A stretch of 64,000 nucleotides of DNA from Gambelia wislizenii (GCA_030847615.1 JAUMIR010000004.1:223323501-223387500), one strand, 5' to 3'. Positions 33,195-43,686 are shown, counted from the stretch's first letter. The notes: generated by a model not told the origin, from the letters alone. Program-made: numbers and translations.

Positions 33195-33922
33195 TTCAGC
33201 AGTATCAGAGAGAGCATAAGAATTTTGAGGAAAACAGCATTCGATCAATAGGGCAAAGATGTTCAAATCTACAGAATGGAAATCTGACCTCCCTTCAGAG
33301 GTGGCATGAGGAGGAGGAATTGGAGGGTTAGGGGTACTAAGTGTCACTCATATAATGTAAGTAACAGAAGCTGAATAATCTGCTTCTTAGGAGTTGTCAC
33401 CAGCAACTACATTTCTCTCTCTCCTCCACCCACTGCAAAAAATTGAAACTGCTTCTGTCTATGTAACACTTCCTCCTGGTCCACTCAGCCAGTTAGTTTT
33501 CTGCCCATTCTATTGTCTGTGATAACACTGAATCAGAAAAAAAAAATACTCCATGAGGTGGCTGTTTTATCAAGTCAATAGGACTTAATAAGTCAAAGGG
33601 AACAAAGACTGCAGTACACCAGGAAATGGACCTTTCTTTCCCAGTTCCCACTAAATGCTGGAGGCTTTCAAACACCAGGCCTGACCTGCTGGATTCAGGA
33701 AAAACAGGATGACCCTGTAGAAACCTGAACCCTGGCAACTGATTAAGTAACGAAGGAGCGTTATTTTCCACCATGTATGTGTGAGCCTCGCTCCATATCC
33801 TTTGTGCTCTTATTGTTCAGAGAGAAACAACACGTATTCACTGTACTCCCTGCCTTCACAAATTCACCTGTAAGCATTGGTCTAAAAACTAAATGAAGTG
33901 GTGCCTCCTTCAACCTTGTTAG
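33195..33922. other. Intron 1 stretch, nothing recognised
   Basis: Unique flank of the DIRS insertion. No gene or repeat is supported. Confidence 0.4.
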
Positions 33923-34004
33923 TACAGGATGTCCAAAAATTATCTTTACAAATTCAATTTTATATAGAACTGAATTTGTAAAGATAATTTTTGAATACTC
34001 TGTA
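33923..34004. mobile_element. 78-bp palindromic mariner-type MITE
   Basis: 33925-34002 is two inverted arms of about 33 bp ('caggatgtccaaaaattatc' on the left; 'cagagtattcaaaaattatc' from the right) around a centre near 33963, flanked by TA. It is nothing but its two ends, so it is one of the smallest possible mariner derivatives. The RNA would form a microRNA-like hairpin. Confidence 0.8.
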
Positions 34005-34192
34005 CTTGCTTAGGTTGGACATCCACAAATGGGCCTATATCTATATAGCTGTACAAATGTAGTCTTCCCTTTGTATATGAGCTGAAAGCCCAATTGCTGG
34101 ATGTGAGATGGAGAACTTAGAAAAGTTCCTTTTTTGAGACTACAACTTCCAGAATCCCCTGACTAGCATAGCTACTGGGTATGCTGGCTGGA
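34005..34192. mobile_element. hAT-like fold-back MITE fragment
   Basis: 'gagactacaacttccagaatcc' near 34136 and the following 'agcatagctactgggtatgctggctgg' are part of the reptilian 'actacaactcccagaatcc' family. Only one side is preserved; the exact borders are unclear. Confidence 0.5.
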
Positions 34193-35165
34193 GAGGCTTG
34201 TCTATATGTGGCGAAAAAAACTGGAGTGCCTTGCAGTAATGCCATTTTGCAGCAGCTGAGACTTGTCTTAATTGTGTTTTTGCCCCCATAAGCTTCACAT
34301 GCAAGATGGTGGCTGCGAGTGATTTCTTGCATTTGCACTTACCTCAATTTGCTGCCGCCAAACTTTAAAAAAAATGATATCCAAGGTGTGATAGAGCAAT
34401 TTTTCAATTTAACAGAGAAGCAAAAAACAAACAACCCCACCCTGTTTTCTCAACTTTAGCGCTTGCTAAGGCAAAAATCCAACATGGTGGCAGCTGGCAC
34501 TTGCCTTGTTAGCAAGCCTCACCCCCCACACACACACACTTATCCAGCCAATCAGCTTTGCACTTCCTCTTCTATGGAAAAGCTATTCATATTGAATCAT
34601 CCCAACAAGCAGGAATGAGCATTCCCCTTGCTGTTTTTAAAAAACTCGGAGAAACACCGCAGAGACTTTCCCTGTGGAGTTTTTTGTGTTTTGGGGGGCC
34701 CCCTCCTTCCCTCTCTCTCTCTGGCTTTTCTTCGCAAATGAAGATTCAGGAAGGACTCACCCCGTGCTTTCTGCAAGCGCGCTGATGACTAAAAAGGCCA
34801 ATCCAAGATAAACAAGTCCGGTTGCAGAAAGCACAGCAGAAGGTCTCCTTGGGTGATGTTTCCGGATTGTAATTCTTTCTGCGTTGTCATTCTCTTCAAG
34901 ACTTGTTTGGCGTGAGTTCTCAAATAAGGTTGCAGCATTGTGGATAGTGTGTCTTCATGCCTCCTGATGTGAGGCCAGGGCGGACCATTGTTGGTGATCA
35001 ATTTGGCCGAGCCTGAGATGTTGTTTCAGGAAGTCCTTGTATCGCTTTTTTGGAGCGCCCCTCTTCCGCTGACCCGTGGCAATACAACACCATTAAGACA
35101 GGTCGGATTCTCCTCGCACTCCGTGAGAAATATTTTCACCATTTAGACAACCCCTGGGAACTGTG
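34193..35165 (+). repeat. Unclassified repeat X, copy 1, split by a LINE
   Basis: 34193-34713 matches the pieces 40468-40767 and 42831-43020 of copy 2: 'gcaagatggtggc', 'acctcaatttgc', 'aaggcaaaaatccaacatgg', 'agcttt.cacttc', 'ttcatattgaatca', 'ctttccctgtgg'. After the LINE, 35082-35165 ('attttcaccatttagacaac') matches the end of copy 2. The family is unknown to me. There is no coding frame, and it is at least about 600 bp long. Confidence 0.6.
34714..35081 (-). mobile_element. RTE-like LINE 3' end fragment
   Basis: Minus-strand 3' terminal piece with the C-terminal finger region, truncated at about 35081 within 'acccgtggc'. A one-base loss in the 'gttgtcattctc' region breaks the frame. It is inserted in repeat X. 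Confidence 0.85.
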
Positions 35166-35235
35166 GTCTAAGAAGGAATTTTTCCAAGATTTGGTGAACT
35201 AGCAGACAAGTTCTGTTCCCCCTCCAACCATTTAT

Positions 35236-35990
35236 TATAGAATCATAGAATTGCAGAGTTGGAAGAGACCACGAGGGCTATCTAGTCCAACCCCCTGCCA
35301 CGCAGGAAATCACGATCAAAGCATCCCCAACAGATGGCCATCCAGCCTCTGTTTAAAGACCTCCAAGGAAGGAGACCCCACCACGCTCCGAGGGAGTGTG
35401 TTCCACTGCCGAACAGCTCTTACTGTCAAAAAGTTCCTCCTAATGTTGAGGTGGAATCTCTGTTCCTGGAGCTTGCATCCATTGCTCCGTGTTCCAGTCT
35501 CTGGAGCAGCAGAAAACAAGCTTGCTCCATCCTCAACGTGACACCCCTTCAAATACTTAAACAGGGCTATCATATCGCCTCTTAACTGTCTTTTTTCCAG
35601 GCTAAACATACCCAGCTCCCTAAGTCTCTCCTCATAAGGCATCGTTTCCAGACCTTTCACCATTTTAGTTGCCCTTCTTTGGACACGCTCCAATTTGTCC
35701 ATATCCTTTTTGAATTGTGATGCCCAGAACTGGATACAATATTCTAGGTGAGGTCTGACCAAGGCAGAATAGAGCAGCACTATTACTTCCCTTGATCTGG
35801 ACACTATACTTCTATTGATGCAGCCCAAAATCGCATTGGCCTTTTTAGTTGCCACATCACACTGTTGACTCATGTTCAACTTGTGGTCTACTAGGACTCC
35901 TAGATCCCTTTCACACATAGTCTCATTCAGCCAGGTCTCCCCCATCCTATATCTATGCATTTCATTTTTTCGCCCTAAATTTAGACTAAG
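35236..35990 (-). mobile_element. CR1 LINE 3' fragment
   Basis: The CR1 tail 'tagaatcatagaattgcag' is on the left and ORF2 C-terminal coding runs on the minus strand from about 35985 to 35316 with a fully open frame ('[27 protein letters not shown]', '[11 protein letters not shown]', '[11 protein letters not shown]', '[19 protein letters not shown]'). It is closely similar to 62872-63398 and the end of the 5.1-kb copy. Confidence 0.92.
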
Positions 35991-36904
35991 GTTGGGCAAC
36001 TGTAGGAGACTAGGGGGACACATTAGCCCTCCCCCCAGAAGAACTTGGAAGGCCATATTTTCCTCGTAGCACACCCCCCACAAACATTTTTGAAATTTGC
36101 TCCCAAACCCCTTTTGGGTGTGTGGAGGGCATTTTTGACATGCTTTTAGGCTCCCTGGGGCATCTCTGTGCCGGAAATAGCATTGCTACTAACGTCTGCA
36201 GAATTCACTGGAGAGCTGTAGAATAGTATTTAGTAAAGATAGCATTTGGCTTCTATTCCTCCAACTTTGCAGTTAAGACCATGGAATAGCGTTAAGTGCT
36301 CTTTTGAACACTGAGCCTGATGCATATAGCCATCTGGCCTTGTACTGACACTCTTATAAGAATTGGTTAAGATTCAGTATGTCAAACATGGGGACACATC
36401 TCTGTGTACGTTTCTAACCTTCCCTTTCCCATCTGTGTTTCACGTCTTCACTCAAAATAGTGGGAGATAACTTCTGTGTGTGCAGAAGCGCTAATTTTTT
36501 TTATCACTTCTGAATTATGGGGTAAGTGCCCTTACAAACGCTTGAGTGGCTCACAGCTTTTGTTTTTATCCTTCTTTGTATTAGTCTTTTTTATTTAATG
36601 ACAAACTGCAGGTTTTTCATTTGTTAAAAATAGCCTTGTGTTCTTTGCCTTCTCTACATACTTATAAATATGACTTCTACTGAAGCGTGTTTCTAAAACA
36701 GAGATTAGAATTAGAGGGTGTGCTTCAAAATATCAGCCATGAATCTGAATAAGAAAATGGGCACTTCCATGCCTTGCAGATATTTTCAGAACAGTCTGGG
36801 ACCTAATTGCCCTTTTGTTCTGATGTGAAATCTACAACAATAGAAGATAATTTTTGCATGTGTGTGACAGTCATAAGTCATCAGTGTATTGTCCTAGATA
36901 TAAG
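35991..36904. other. Intron 1 stretch, nothing recognised
   Basis: No gene or clear repeat. It includes the flank of a CR1 5' truncation. Confidence 0.4.
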
Positions 36905-36911
36905 GCCTAAA

Positions 36912-37130
36912 TAACCTAAAGGCACCAGATCCCATCTGATCTTGGGAGCTAAGCAGGGTCAGCCCTGGTTAGAACTTGGATGGGAGATCACCATTGAATA
37001 CTAGGGCTGTAGGTTATATTTCAGAGGAAGGAACTGGCAAAACTACCTCTGAGTATTCTTTGCCTAAGAAAACCCAGCAAAATTCATGGGCTCCCCATGA
37101 GTCCACAGGTGATTTGAAGGCACATACCCA
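36912..37130 (+). mobile_element. 5S rRNA-derived SINE
   Basis: 36913-37012 follows vertebrate 5S rRNA clearly: 'agatcccatctgatcttggg', 'agctaagcagggtcagccc', 'tggttagaacttggatggga', 'gatcacc..tgaatact', 'ggctgtaggtt', including the internal promoter. The tail is 'cctctgagtattctttgcct', 'aagaaaacccag', 'gatttgaaggcacata'. It is a SINE, not a working 5S gene. Confidence 0.85.
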
Positions 37131-37603
37131 GAAAGGAAGGGGGGGGGCTTTTTTAACTGGAAATGGTTTAAAATGACTTCCAGTTTAGTTCCCCTGGGGG
37201 CTATGGATCACATGCAGCCTGCAGGCCACACTCTGGGTAAATGGAAGTGAATTTATGGCTACTGTTATGTCGCAACAAATATGGAAGTTTCACACTGCGT
37301 AAAAAAATGATAGTGGGTCATACAAACAGACTCTACAGCCACCATTTTTGTAATTGCTGTTGGGATATATAGTTGCAATCCAATATGCTGACTTGTTTAA
37401 CTGCTGAAAGGGTTAAATGGTAAATGTAAACAGAATGGATGAGATAACTTCCTGTTGTAATGTGAGTGCTTTTCCTGAGGAAAAAAGACACCATGAAGAT
37501 GTCCTAGGGACAGGGGCTCCAGGACAGAGCTCCTGCATGTTTTAGTTTTTAGAGATGTAGCTTTCAAGATATATTTTGTTACTTTAGTCTATTTTCAAGT
37601 TAT
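37131..37603. other. Intron 1 stretch, nothing recognised
   Basis: A G run lies at 37140-37147. Otherwise no feature is supported. Confidence 0.4.
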
Positions 37604-38167
37604 TACAGTCTTCCCTCCACATTTGTGGGGGTTAGGGGCGCAAGAACCCCACGAATGTGAAAAAAACCAAATAAAATAAACCTATCCCCCTGCCCGCCTG
37701 CAACCCGCCCCCTGCCCTTCCAAGGCGTGACTGGGCTTTTGAAGCCTGGTAGCCACTTCTTAGCTGCCACACCCGCCCTCCCAAAGCTGCTCTCCAAACA
37801 GAGCCAAAGTCCCCAGAGAGCAGGGAGATCAGGTCTAAATAGCTCCCTTCTTGCTGTCTCGGGCTTTGGCTCTCCAGTTCAAACAGAGGCAAGCCCAGGA
37901 GAGCAGCGGGGAGGACTTTAGACCTGATTTCCCCTCTCTTCCTGGGCTTGGCTCTGTCTGGAGTGGAGAGCCAAAGCCCCCCCCCCCCAGTAAGGAGCCG
38001 GGTCTAAATCAGCCCCCTCCCTGCTCTCTCGGGGCTTTGACTCTCCAGTTCAAATGGAGGCAAGCCCTTGAGGTGGCTGGAGTTTCCTCTTGGGGAGGAG
38101 GAGAAGAAGGAGGAGAAACAATGAATAGTTAAAACCTTGAAGCCGCGAATGTGGAGGTATGACTGTA
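37604..38167. mobile_element. 560-bp TA-flanked DNA element with internal repeats
   Basis: 37606-38165 lies between TA dinucleotides, with inverted ends 'cagtcttccctccacatttg' (left) and 'cagtcatacctccacattcg' (right, minus strand). The interior holds a GC-rich unit ('ggctttggctctccagttca', 'aacagaggcaagccc') near 37860-37897, a direct copy near 38034-38067 and inverted versions near 37795 and 37944-37978. There is no transposase. Confidence 0.8.
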
Positions 38168-39157
38168 CTCCTGTAACCTGAGATGAATATGAAGTTCATG
38201 AGTAAAGTATTTTTCTATGTTTTATAAGCTACATTTGACTACTTCTTTTAAGCTAGAGTGTGGAAAGTGGGGGGGGGGGCCGAACTGGGTGGATGGCTAT
38301 TTAAAACCTGTGTGTTTGGAATCAGTATGTTTTTTCCTGTGCGTGTATTTTTAAACAAAACTCTGCTAAGTGTGCTTTCATAAGGGGATTAAAGCCAACC
38401 ATTCTTTGGTGCCAATTTCAAAGATTTCCCCAGTAAAGCACGGGGGCAGTATTAATAATCCCCATTAATTGCATCCCTCTACACCAGCTCCAGTCTCCTT
38501 GCATGTATGGCCCGCTTCATGTTCATCTTTCTCCATGTATATGTAACCCTGTGAGGGACTCTGGTAGTGAGCAAGTAGCTTTAGACACAGAAAGGCAAGC
38601 ATGTGTCATGGAGAGGTGAGTGTAAGTTGTCACAACATGCTGCATGAATATACGGATTTTTCCTGTAGCCAGAAATGTTTGAAATCAAGCATTTGTTTAA
38701 GGAAGAAAAGAATGAAATATATTTCTGTGATTGAAACCTTATATTTAAACAAATTCAAATCCTCAGTCTTTACTGGAATACTGTACTTACAAAGCATTTG
38801 AAACATGATACCTTCATAGTGAACAGTTCCTTTACATTATTTACCAGGCCAGGAGGTTATTATTTACCTGACAGTATACCAAATACTTATCAAACACACA
38901 GTAAATTAAATCAGGGAACTTGCAGAATATTTGTTACAGAATATTTGAGACTGCTAAGTATATGGCTATGATACAGAATGGTGGAGTTAGCATGATTTAA
39001 CCCAAATGAGCTTGGAATGGTAGCTATTAGTGTAGATTAGCATTCCCTAGATATTGGTTTGAGCACAACACAATGGAGGACACTGGGCTAAGGAAGGCAG
39101 CAGTAGATACATAAAACTAAGACATAAAAAGAGAGGTAGACAGAAGTCGAAAAGCTT
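38168..39157. other. Intron 1 stretch, nothing recognised
   Basis: A G run lies at about 38270-38280. No gene or clear transposon. Confidence 0.4.
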
Positions 39158-39670
39158 GTTGTTGTTAACTGCCATCAAGTTGACTTTGACATATGGCAAC
39201 CCTATGAATGAGAGGCCTCCAAATCACCCTATCCTCAACAGCCCTGCAGACTCAGGAGATTATCAGATGCAGGGGAACATGCCAAAAAATTGTGTCCTCA
39301 ACCATGCCAGATCACTATGAAAACAGAAGGGGAAACCTTACCAGATGCCTATGTCCTTCAGCTGTTTCAGGGAGTGTAGCATTGTCACAGACAAGGCTTC
39401 ACTTTTCTGTTGACGCGGAAAGCCGCTAATAAAACGGGACATTTTACTCATGGCCATGCTGTGCCTCTGGAACACTGGAGTACAACGTTGTCTGGTAAGG
39501 TCGCCCCTTCCTGTTCTCATCGTGATCTTTTGACGCAGTTCACGTCTGATAATCTCCTTGGGAAAGTGGTTTCCTTGATTGAGTTTATCATCTGTAATGC
39601 AGTCTTCCTCTTTTCCCACTGCCTTCTCCCTTAGGAGCAGTATTGTCTTTTCTAGTACCGCTGCCAAATA
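39158..39670 (+). mobile_element. SINE-like repeat split by a TIR element
   Basis: 'ttgttgttaactgccatcaag' at 39160 and 'tatggcaaccctatgaatga' begin a known reptilian interspersed repeat. It appears to resume at about 39556 with 'tttccttgattgag' and 'cttcctcttttcccactgcc'. The intervening 39252-39555 is described separately. Confidence 0.5.
39252..39561. mobile_element. Small DNA element with 14-15-bp inverted ends
   Basis: The left end 'ggagattatcagatg' (about 39256) is mirrored by 'cgtctgataatctcc' (ending about 39559). The interior is CpG-rich for this window ('gttgacgcggaaagccgc', 'aaaacggg', 'caacgttgtctgg'), suggesting a relatively young insertion. The superfamily is not assigned. Confidence 0.5.
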
Positions 39671-39904
39671 AGGAAGCAAGGAGGGTGCCAGAGATGTGAC
39701 CGACCATGTTGGAGGCCCAGAAACTGTAAACTTGGAAAGTGAGTGGAAGGTGGTGAACAATGCAAGGGGTAGAGAGTTAATAGAGAGACATTAGCAAAAA
39801 TAGGAAGGAAAACACTGAAACACAATAATAAAAACGTCAGAATAGCTGCTGTACCTTAATGGTAAGAGCTATTCCATGGTGGAAAAACTTATTTGGTGGG
39901 GAGG
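39671..39904. other. Intron 1 stretch, nothing recognised
   Basis: No feature is supported. Confidence 0.35.
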
Positions 39905-40037
39905 AAAAATAATCTCTTTCTTTGGAAGTTTTTAAACAGAGGTTGGAGGGCCTCTTGTCAGGTATGCTGGAGTTGTGGATGCCTACACTGCCTGGGGGTT
40001 GGACTTGATAGCCCTTGTGATAGAATACATAAAATTC
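39905..40037 (+). mobile_element. Old CR1 3' tail
   Basis: 'tttggaagtttttaaacaga', 'ggttggagggcctcttgtca', 'gggggttggacttgatagcc' and a decayed tail. It is more diverged than the other CR1 copies. Confidence 0.7.
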
Positions 40038-40467
40038 TATGTACTTGTATCTGATACAAAAGATAAGAGGAGACCATTTCCCAAAAGTTCACTGTGTTAA
40101 GGGGGAACAGATACCAGCACTACAGGAACAGTGGCTTATGAAGTCATGGTGGGAATGAATTACCCTTCTTTTGTGAAAGCAGTTGGATTGTTCCTGTACC
40201 CCAGGCAGGCAAAGGCCATGATGGAAACTGAGTATAGCCTTTACCTTGTAAGAGCTCCTTGAGCCCTGCCTAGTGTGGCAATCAAAAGAAGAAACCTAGA
40301 TTCTCCTGAAATCACCCTGAGTTAAAGACTAATGTTCTTGGTAACTACTTGATTGAAGGCAAACTGATTTGGAAGTTCTCAGTAGTACCCTGTTGGATAA
40401 CTCTTTATAAATTACTGGAATACTGTGCAAAAAAATAATTAAATGATAGAAGGGTGTGCACAGACTT
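40038..40467. other. Intron 1 stretch, nothing recognised
   Basis: No feature is supported. Confidence 0.4.
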
Positions 40468-40767
40468 TGAGCCTGTCTATATGAGGCAAAAACAAAAATC
40501 AGAGTGCCTCACAATAATGGCATTTCACAACAGGAGCAACTTGTCTTGATGGTGTTTTCACCCCCATAAGCATGCAAGATGGTGGCCACGAGTGATTTAC
40601 TCACGTTTGTACTTACCTCAATTTGCCACAGCTGAACTTTGCACTAGAGCCATTTTTCAATTTAACAGGAAAGAAAAAAAAAAACCCACCCCATTTTGTT
40701 GCCTTAGCAATTGCTCACTAAGGCAAAAATCCAACATGGCGGCAATGGGCGCTTACCCTGTTAGCAA

Positions 40768-42823
40768 CCCCCCCCTCTCTCTGGCTTTTCTTCGCAAACA
40801 AAGATTCAGGAAGGCCTCATCCTGCGCTTTCTGCAAGCGCGCTGATGACTAAAAAGGCCAATCCGAGATAAACAAGTCCGGTTGCAGAAAGCACAGCAGA
40901 AGGTCTCCTTGGGTGATGATTCCCAGTTGTGATTCTTTCTGCGTTGTCATTTCTCTTCAAGACTTGTTCGGCGTGAGCTCTCAAATAAGGCTGCAGCATT
41001 GTGGATGGTGCGTCTCCATGCCTCCCGATGTGAGGCCAGGAGGGACCATTGTTGGTGATCAGTTTGGCCAAACCTGAGATGTTGTTTCAGGGAGTCCTTA
41101 TATTGCTTTTTTGGAGTGCCCCTCTTACGCTGACCCGTGGCGAGTTCACCGTAGAGTACTATTTTTGGGAGGCGATGGTTCTCCATCCTAGAAATGTGCC
41201 CTGCCCAGCACAGCTGTGTTCTCAATATCATAGCCTCAATGCTAGTGATCCCTGCTTGCTCAAGGACAGCAAGCAGGGATTGTCACATTGTCAGTCCAGT
41301 GTATATTTAGGATTGTGCGTATACAGCGCTGATGAAAGCGTTTGAGGAGTCGTAAGTGTTGGCGATAGGTGACCCATGTTTCAGACCCATAAAAGAGAAT
41401 AGACAGTACAATGGCTCTATACACACTGATTTTTGTGCTTCGCCTCAGGTGTTTGTTACTTCAGACTCTTGTAAAGTCTTCCAAATGCACTATATGCCTT
41501 TGCTAATCTGTGATCGATCTCTTTGTCAATCTTGGCATGTGAGGAGATGATGCTTCCCTGGTAAAAAAAAAAAAAAGTTAGTTATTTATACCCCGCTCTT
41601 CAGCCACAAGGCTATCAGAGCGGCTTACAAATTGTTTTAAGCAATAGCTATTTACACATCTAACTGCATTAAACAGCTTCCAATGTGTGTTAGCTAATTG
41701 CCCCCACAAGCTGGGTACTCATTTTACCGACCTACGAAAGGATGGCAGGCTGAGTGAACCTTGGAGCCCGCTGGAATTGAACTTGCAACTTGCAAGGTGG
41801 TGACTTGCAGTACTTGCATTTAACCACTGCGCCACCAGGTAGGTGAACTACTGAACGGACTTAAGCACAGATTTGCCTATGGCAATGTGGGGATGATGGT
41901 GTTCATCCTGTGGTGCAGGCTGGTAGAGAAATTCCATTTTCTTCAGGTTGGCTTCCAGCCCGAACAGCTCTGCAGCTGTTGCAAAGCAGGATGTTAGGCG
42001 CTGCAGAGCTGCTTCTGTATGGGCAACAAGGGCAGCATCATCAGCGAAGAGCAGCTCACGGACTAGATAGTTTAGAGTCTTAGTGTGAGCCCTCAGACGG
42101 CTTAAGTTAAACAAGCTACCATCAATACGGTAACGTATATAGATGCCGTCTTCTTCGAGCTCTGCTGAAGCCCTTTGGAGCATCATGCTGAAGAAGATTG
42201 TAAATAAAGTTGGAGCAAGAACACAGCCTTGCTTCACTCCATTAGTTATTAGAAAGGGCTCTGAAAGAGCATCGCCATATCTGACTTGACTGTGCTGGCC
42301 CTCGTGTAGCAAGTAATCATTTTAAGGAATTTGGGGGGACATCCTAGTCTTTCCAGGATCTGCTACAGATCTTTTCTCTCAGTGTCGAAAGCTTTGATGA
42401 GGTCGACGAATGTTACATAGAGTCCCTCGTTCTGCTCTCTACATTTCTCTTGCAGTTGTCTAAGGGCAAATACCATATCTGTAGTACTCCTATTGGCTCT
42501 GAAGCCACATTGGCTTTCAGGAAGAAGTTCTTCTGCAATAGCAGGAGCTAATCTCTTCAGGAGTATCCTTGCAAGAATTTTTCCAGCAATAGAGAGCAGT
42601 GTTATACCTCGATAGTTTGAACAATTGGATTTTGCTCCTTTTTTCTTGTACAGGGTGATGATGAGTGCATCTCGGAGATCTGATGGCAGCTCCCCTTTTC
42701 CCCAGCAATTCACAAGGAGTTCGTGGAATTTATCATGGAGTACATGACCTCTGTGTTTCCAAACTTCAGGTGGGATTCCATCAATCCCAGCTGCCTTGCC
42801 GTTTTTCATCTGCTGTATGGCCT
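40768..42823 (-). mobile_element. RTE-like LINE, longest copy, split by a SINE
   Basis: This copy reaches from the 3' hairpin (left) to the RT N-terminal boxes (right), 5'-truncated, with target duplication TTAGCAA. On the minus strand, in order: 'KNGKAAGIDGIPPEVWKHRG', 'SNCSNYRGITLLSIAGKIL', 'ESQCGFRANRSTTDM', 'YVTFVDLIKAFD', 'ITNGVKQGCVLAPTLFTIFF', 'RELLFADDAALVAH' (the catalytic FADD), then after the SINE the 'RLPKIVLYGELATGQRK' region and the C-terminal finger. Frames are interrupted near 42350 and by the SINE. The protein is dead but retains its key boxes. Confidence 0.9.
41563..41838 (-). mobile_element. Sauria-type SINE inside the LINE
   Basis: Minus-orientation copy of the SINE at 9.83 kb: 'tttataccccgctcttcagc', 'gagcggcttacaaattg', 'ttgcccccacaagctgggta', 'ccactgcgccacca'. 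The tail is an A run at the left (41561-41575). The 5' end lacks the first few bases. Confidence 0.88.
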
Positions 42824-43097
42824 TTAGCAAGACCCACCACCCGCACTTTCCTGGCCAAACAGCTTTGTGCTTCATCTCCCATGAGAGAGCGATTCATATT
42901 GAATCACTTGCCCCAGTGGGCAGAAATGCGCACCCGCCTCACTGTTTTTTTAAAAATACGGGAAAAGCCGCAAAGGCTTTCCCTGTGGTATTTGTGCCAT
43001 TTTGGGCCCCCCGTCTTCTGAATACAGTGGATTGATGTGGGATCCCATTTAAACAGGTCATATTCCCAGCAAATTCCATGAGGGTTATTTTCACCAA

Positions 43098-43330
43098 TTG
43101 TCCGGTGGGGGGGGGTTCCGGGCTGTGAGGCCGTGTTCTGGAATAGTTTCTTTCTGACGTTTCACCTGCATCTGTGGCTGGCATCCTCAGAGAATTCTCT
43201 GAGGATGCCAGCCACAGATGCAGGCAAAATGCCAGACAAAAACTATTCCAGAACTTGGCCTCACAGCCCAGGAAAAAAACCCCAAGGAAAATCTATGGAT
43301 GCCAGCTGTGAAAGCCTTTGACTTCACATG
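43098..43330. mobile_element. Penelope-like terminal repeats as an inverted pair
   Basis: A long inverted repeat centred on 'gaattc' at 43192-43197: the arms are perfect for about 27 bp ('gcatctgtggctggcatcct' ...) and extend imperfectly to about 75 bp each ('gggctgtgaggccgtgttct' / 'gggctgtgaggccaagttct'). The flanks carry 'gttattttcacca' (about 43084-43096 and 43330-43342), a 13-bp duplication. The sequence ('gacgttt.gcc.gcatctgtggctgg') is one I associate with reptilian Penelope-like elements. The right part continues into 'atggatgccagctgtgaaag', a known end of this family. No coding part remains. Confidence 0.6.
43152..43194 (-). ncRNA. Minimal hammerhead-ribozyme-like motif
   Basis: On the minus strand: TTCT (43194-43191), core CTGAGGA (43190-43184), a short stem-loop (43183-43164), core GAAA (43163-43160), C, then GTC (43158-43156) before AGAA (43155-43152). 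TTCT pairs with AGAA as stem I. This order is that of a type I hammerhead with almost no stem III, the form described in Penelope-like elements and thought to work as a dimer (ACGT around the core is self-complementary). One unpaired T after the CTGAGGA core weakens the fit. The + strand arm (43195-43237) has lost the core (GAAA to AAAA, GTC to GCC). Confidence 0.42.
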
Positions 43331-43492
43331 TTATTTTCACCACTTAGACAACCCTTTTGACTTGGTTCAGTATGCAAAATTGAATAGGGACCTAAGTCAA
43401 GTTTTTCCTTCACTGTTAGTGCATAGGGAGCACACTATTGTGTGCAAAATTGCATAAAAGTTCCAGGTTGTAAGTGGATGAGGTGCGTTAAG

Positions 43493-43686
43493 ACTGGGCT
43501 GTGGACCTGCTATCTTTAAGGTCCACAAATGGTTGCTGGTATATTAACTAGACTACCATGACATTTCCAAATAATAACTGGGTGGGATTAAGCCTGGGTG
43601 GGGCTGCTGTCTTTAAGGTCCACAAATGGTTGCTGGTATGTTAACTAGACTATCATGACATTTCCAAATAATAACTGGTAGCTTGG
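43493..43686 (+). repeat. Tandem duplication, period 97 bp
   Basis: Two near-identical units, with 'ctttaaggtccacaaatggt' at 43514 and 43611 and each followed by 'aactagacta.catgacattt'. No function is visible. Confidence 0.9.

Larger units (their letters stand above)
40468..43365 (+). repeat. Unclassified repeat X, copy 2, with nested insertions
   Basis: The pieces 40468-40767, 42831-43097 and about 43331-43365 together follow copy 1 (34.2-35.16 kb). The first gap is an RTE-like LINE flanked by 'ttagcaa' (40761-40767 and 42824-42830). The second gap is a Penelope-like inverted pair flanked by 'gttattttcacca'. This gives a relative age order: X, then LINE, then a SINE in the LINE, and separately the Penelope-like piece. 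Confidence 0.6.

Noticed and set aside
36913..37012. A 5S rRNA gene
   Set aside because: The 5S-like part is diverged and continues into a SINE tail shared with other copies.
43113..43280. CRISPR-like or host regulatory palindrome
   Set aside because: Vertebrate context and a repeat-family sequence; explained better as Penelope-like terminal repeats.
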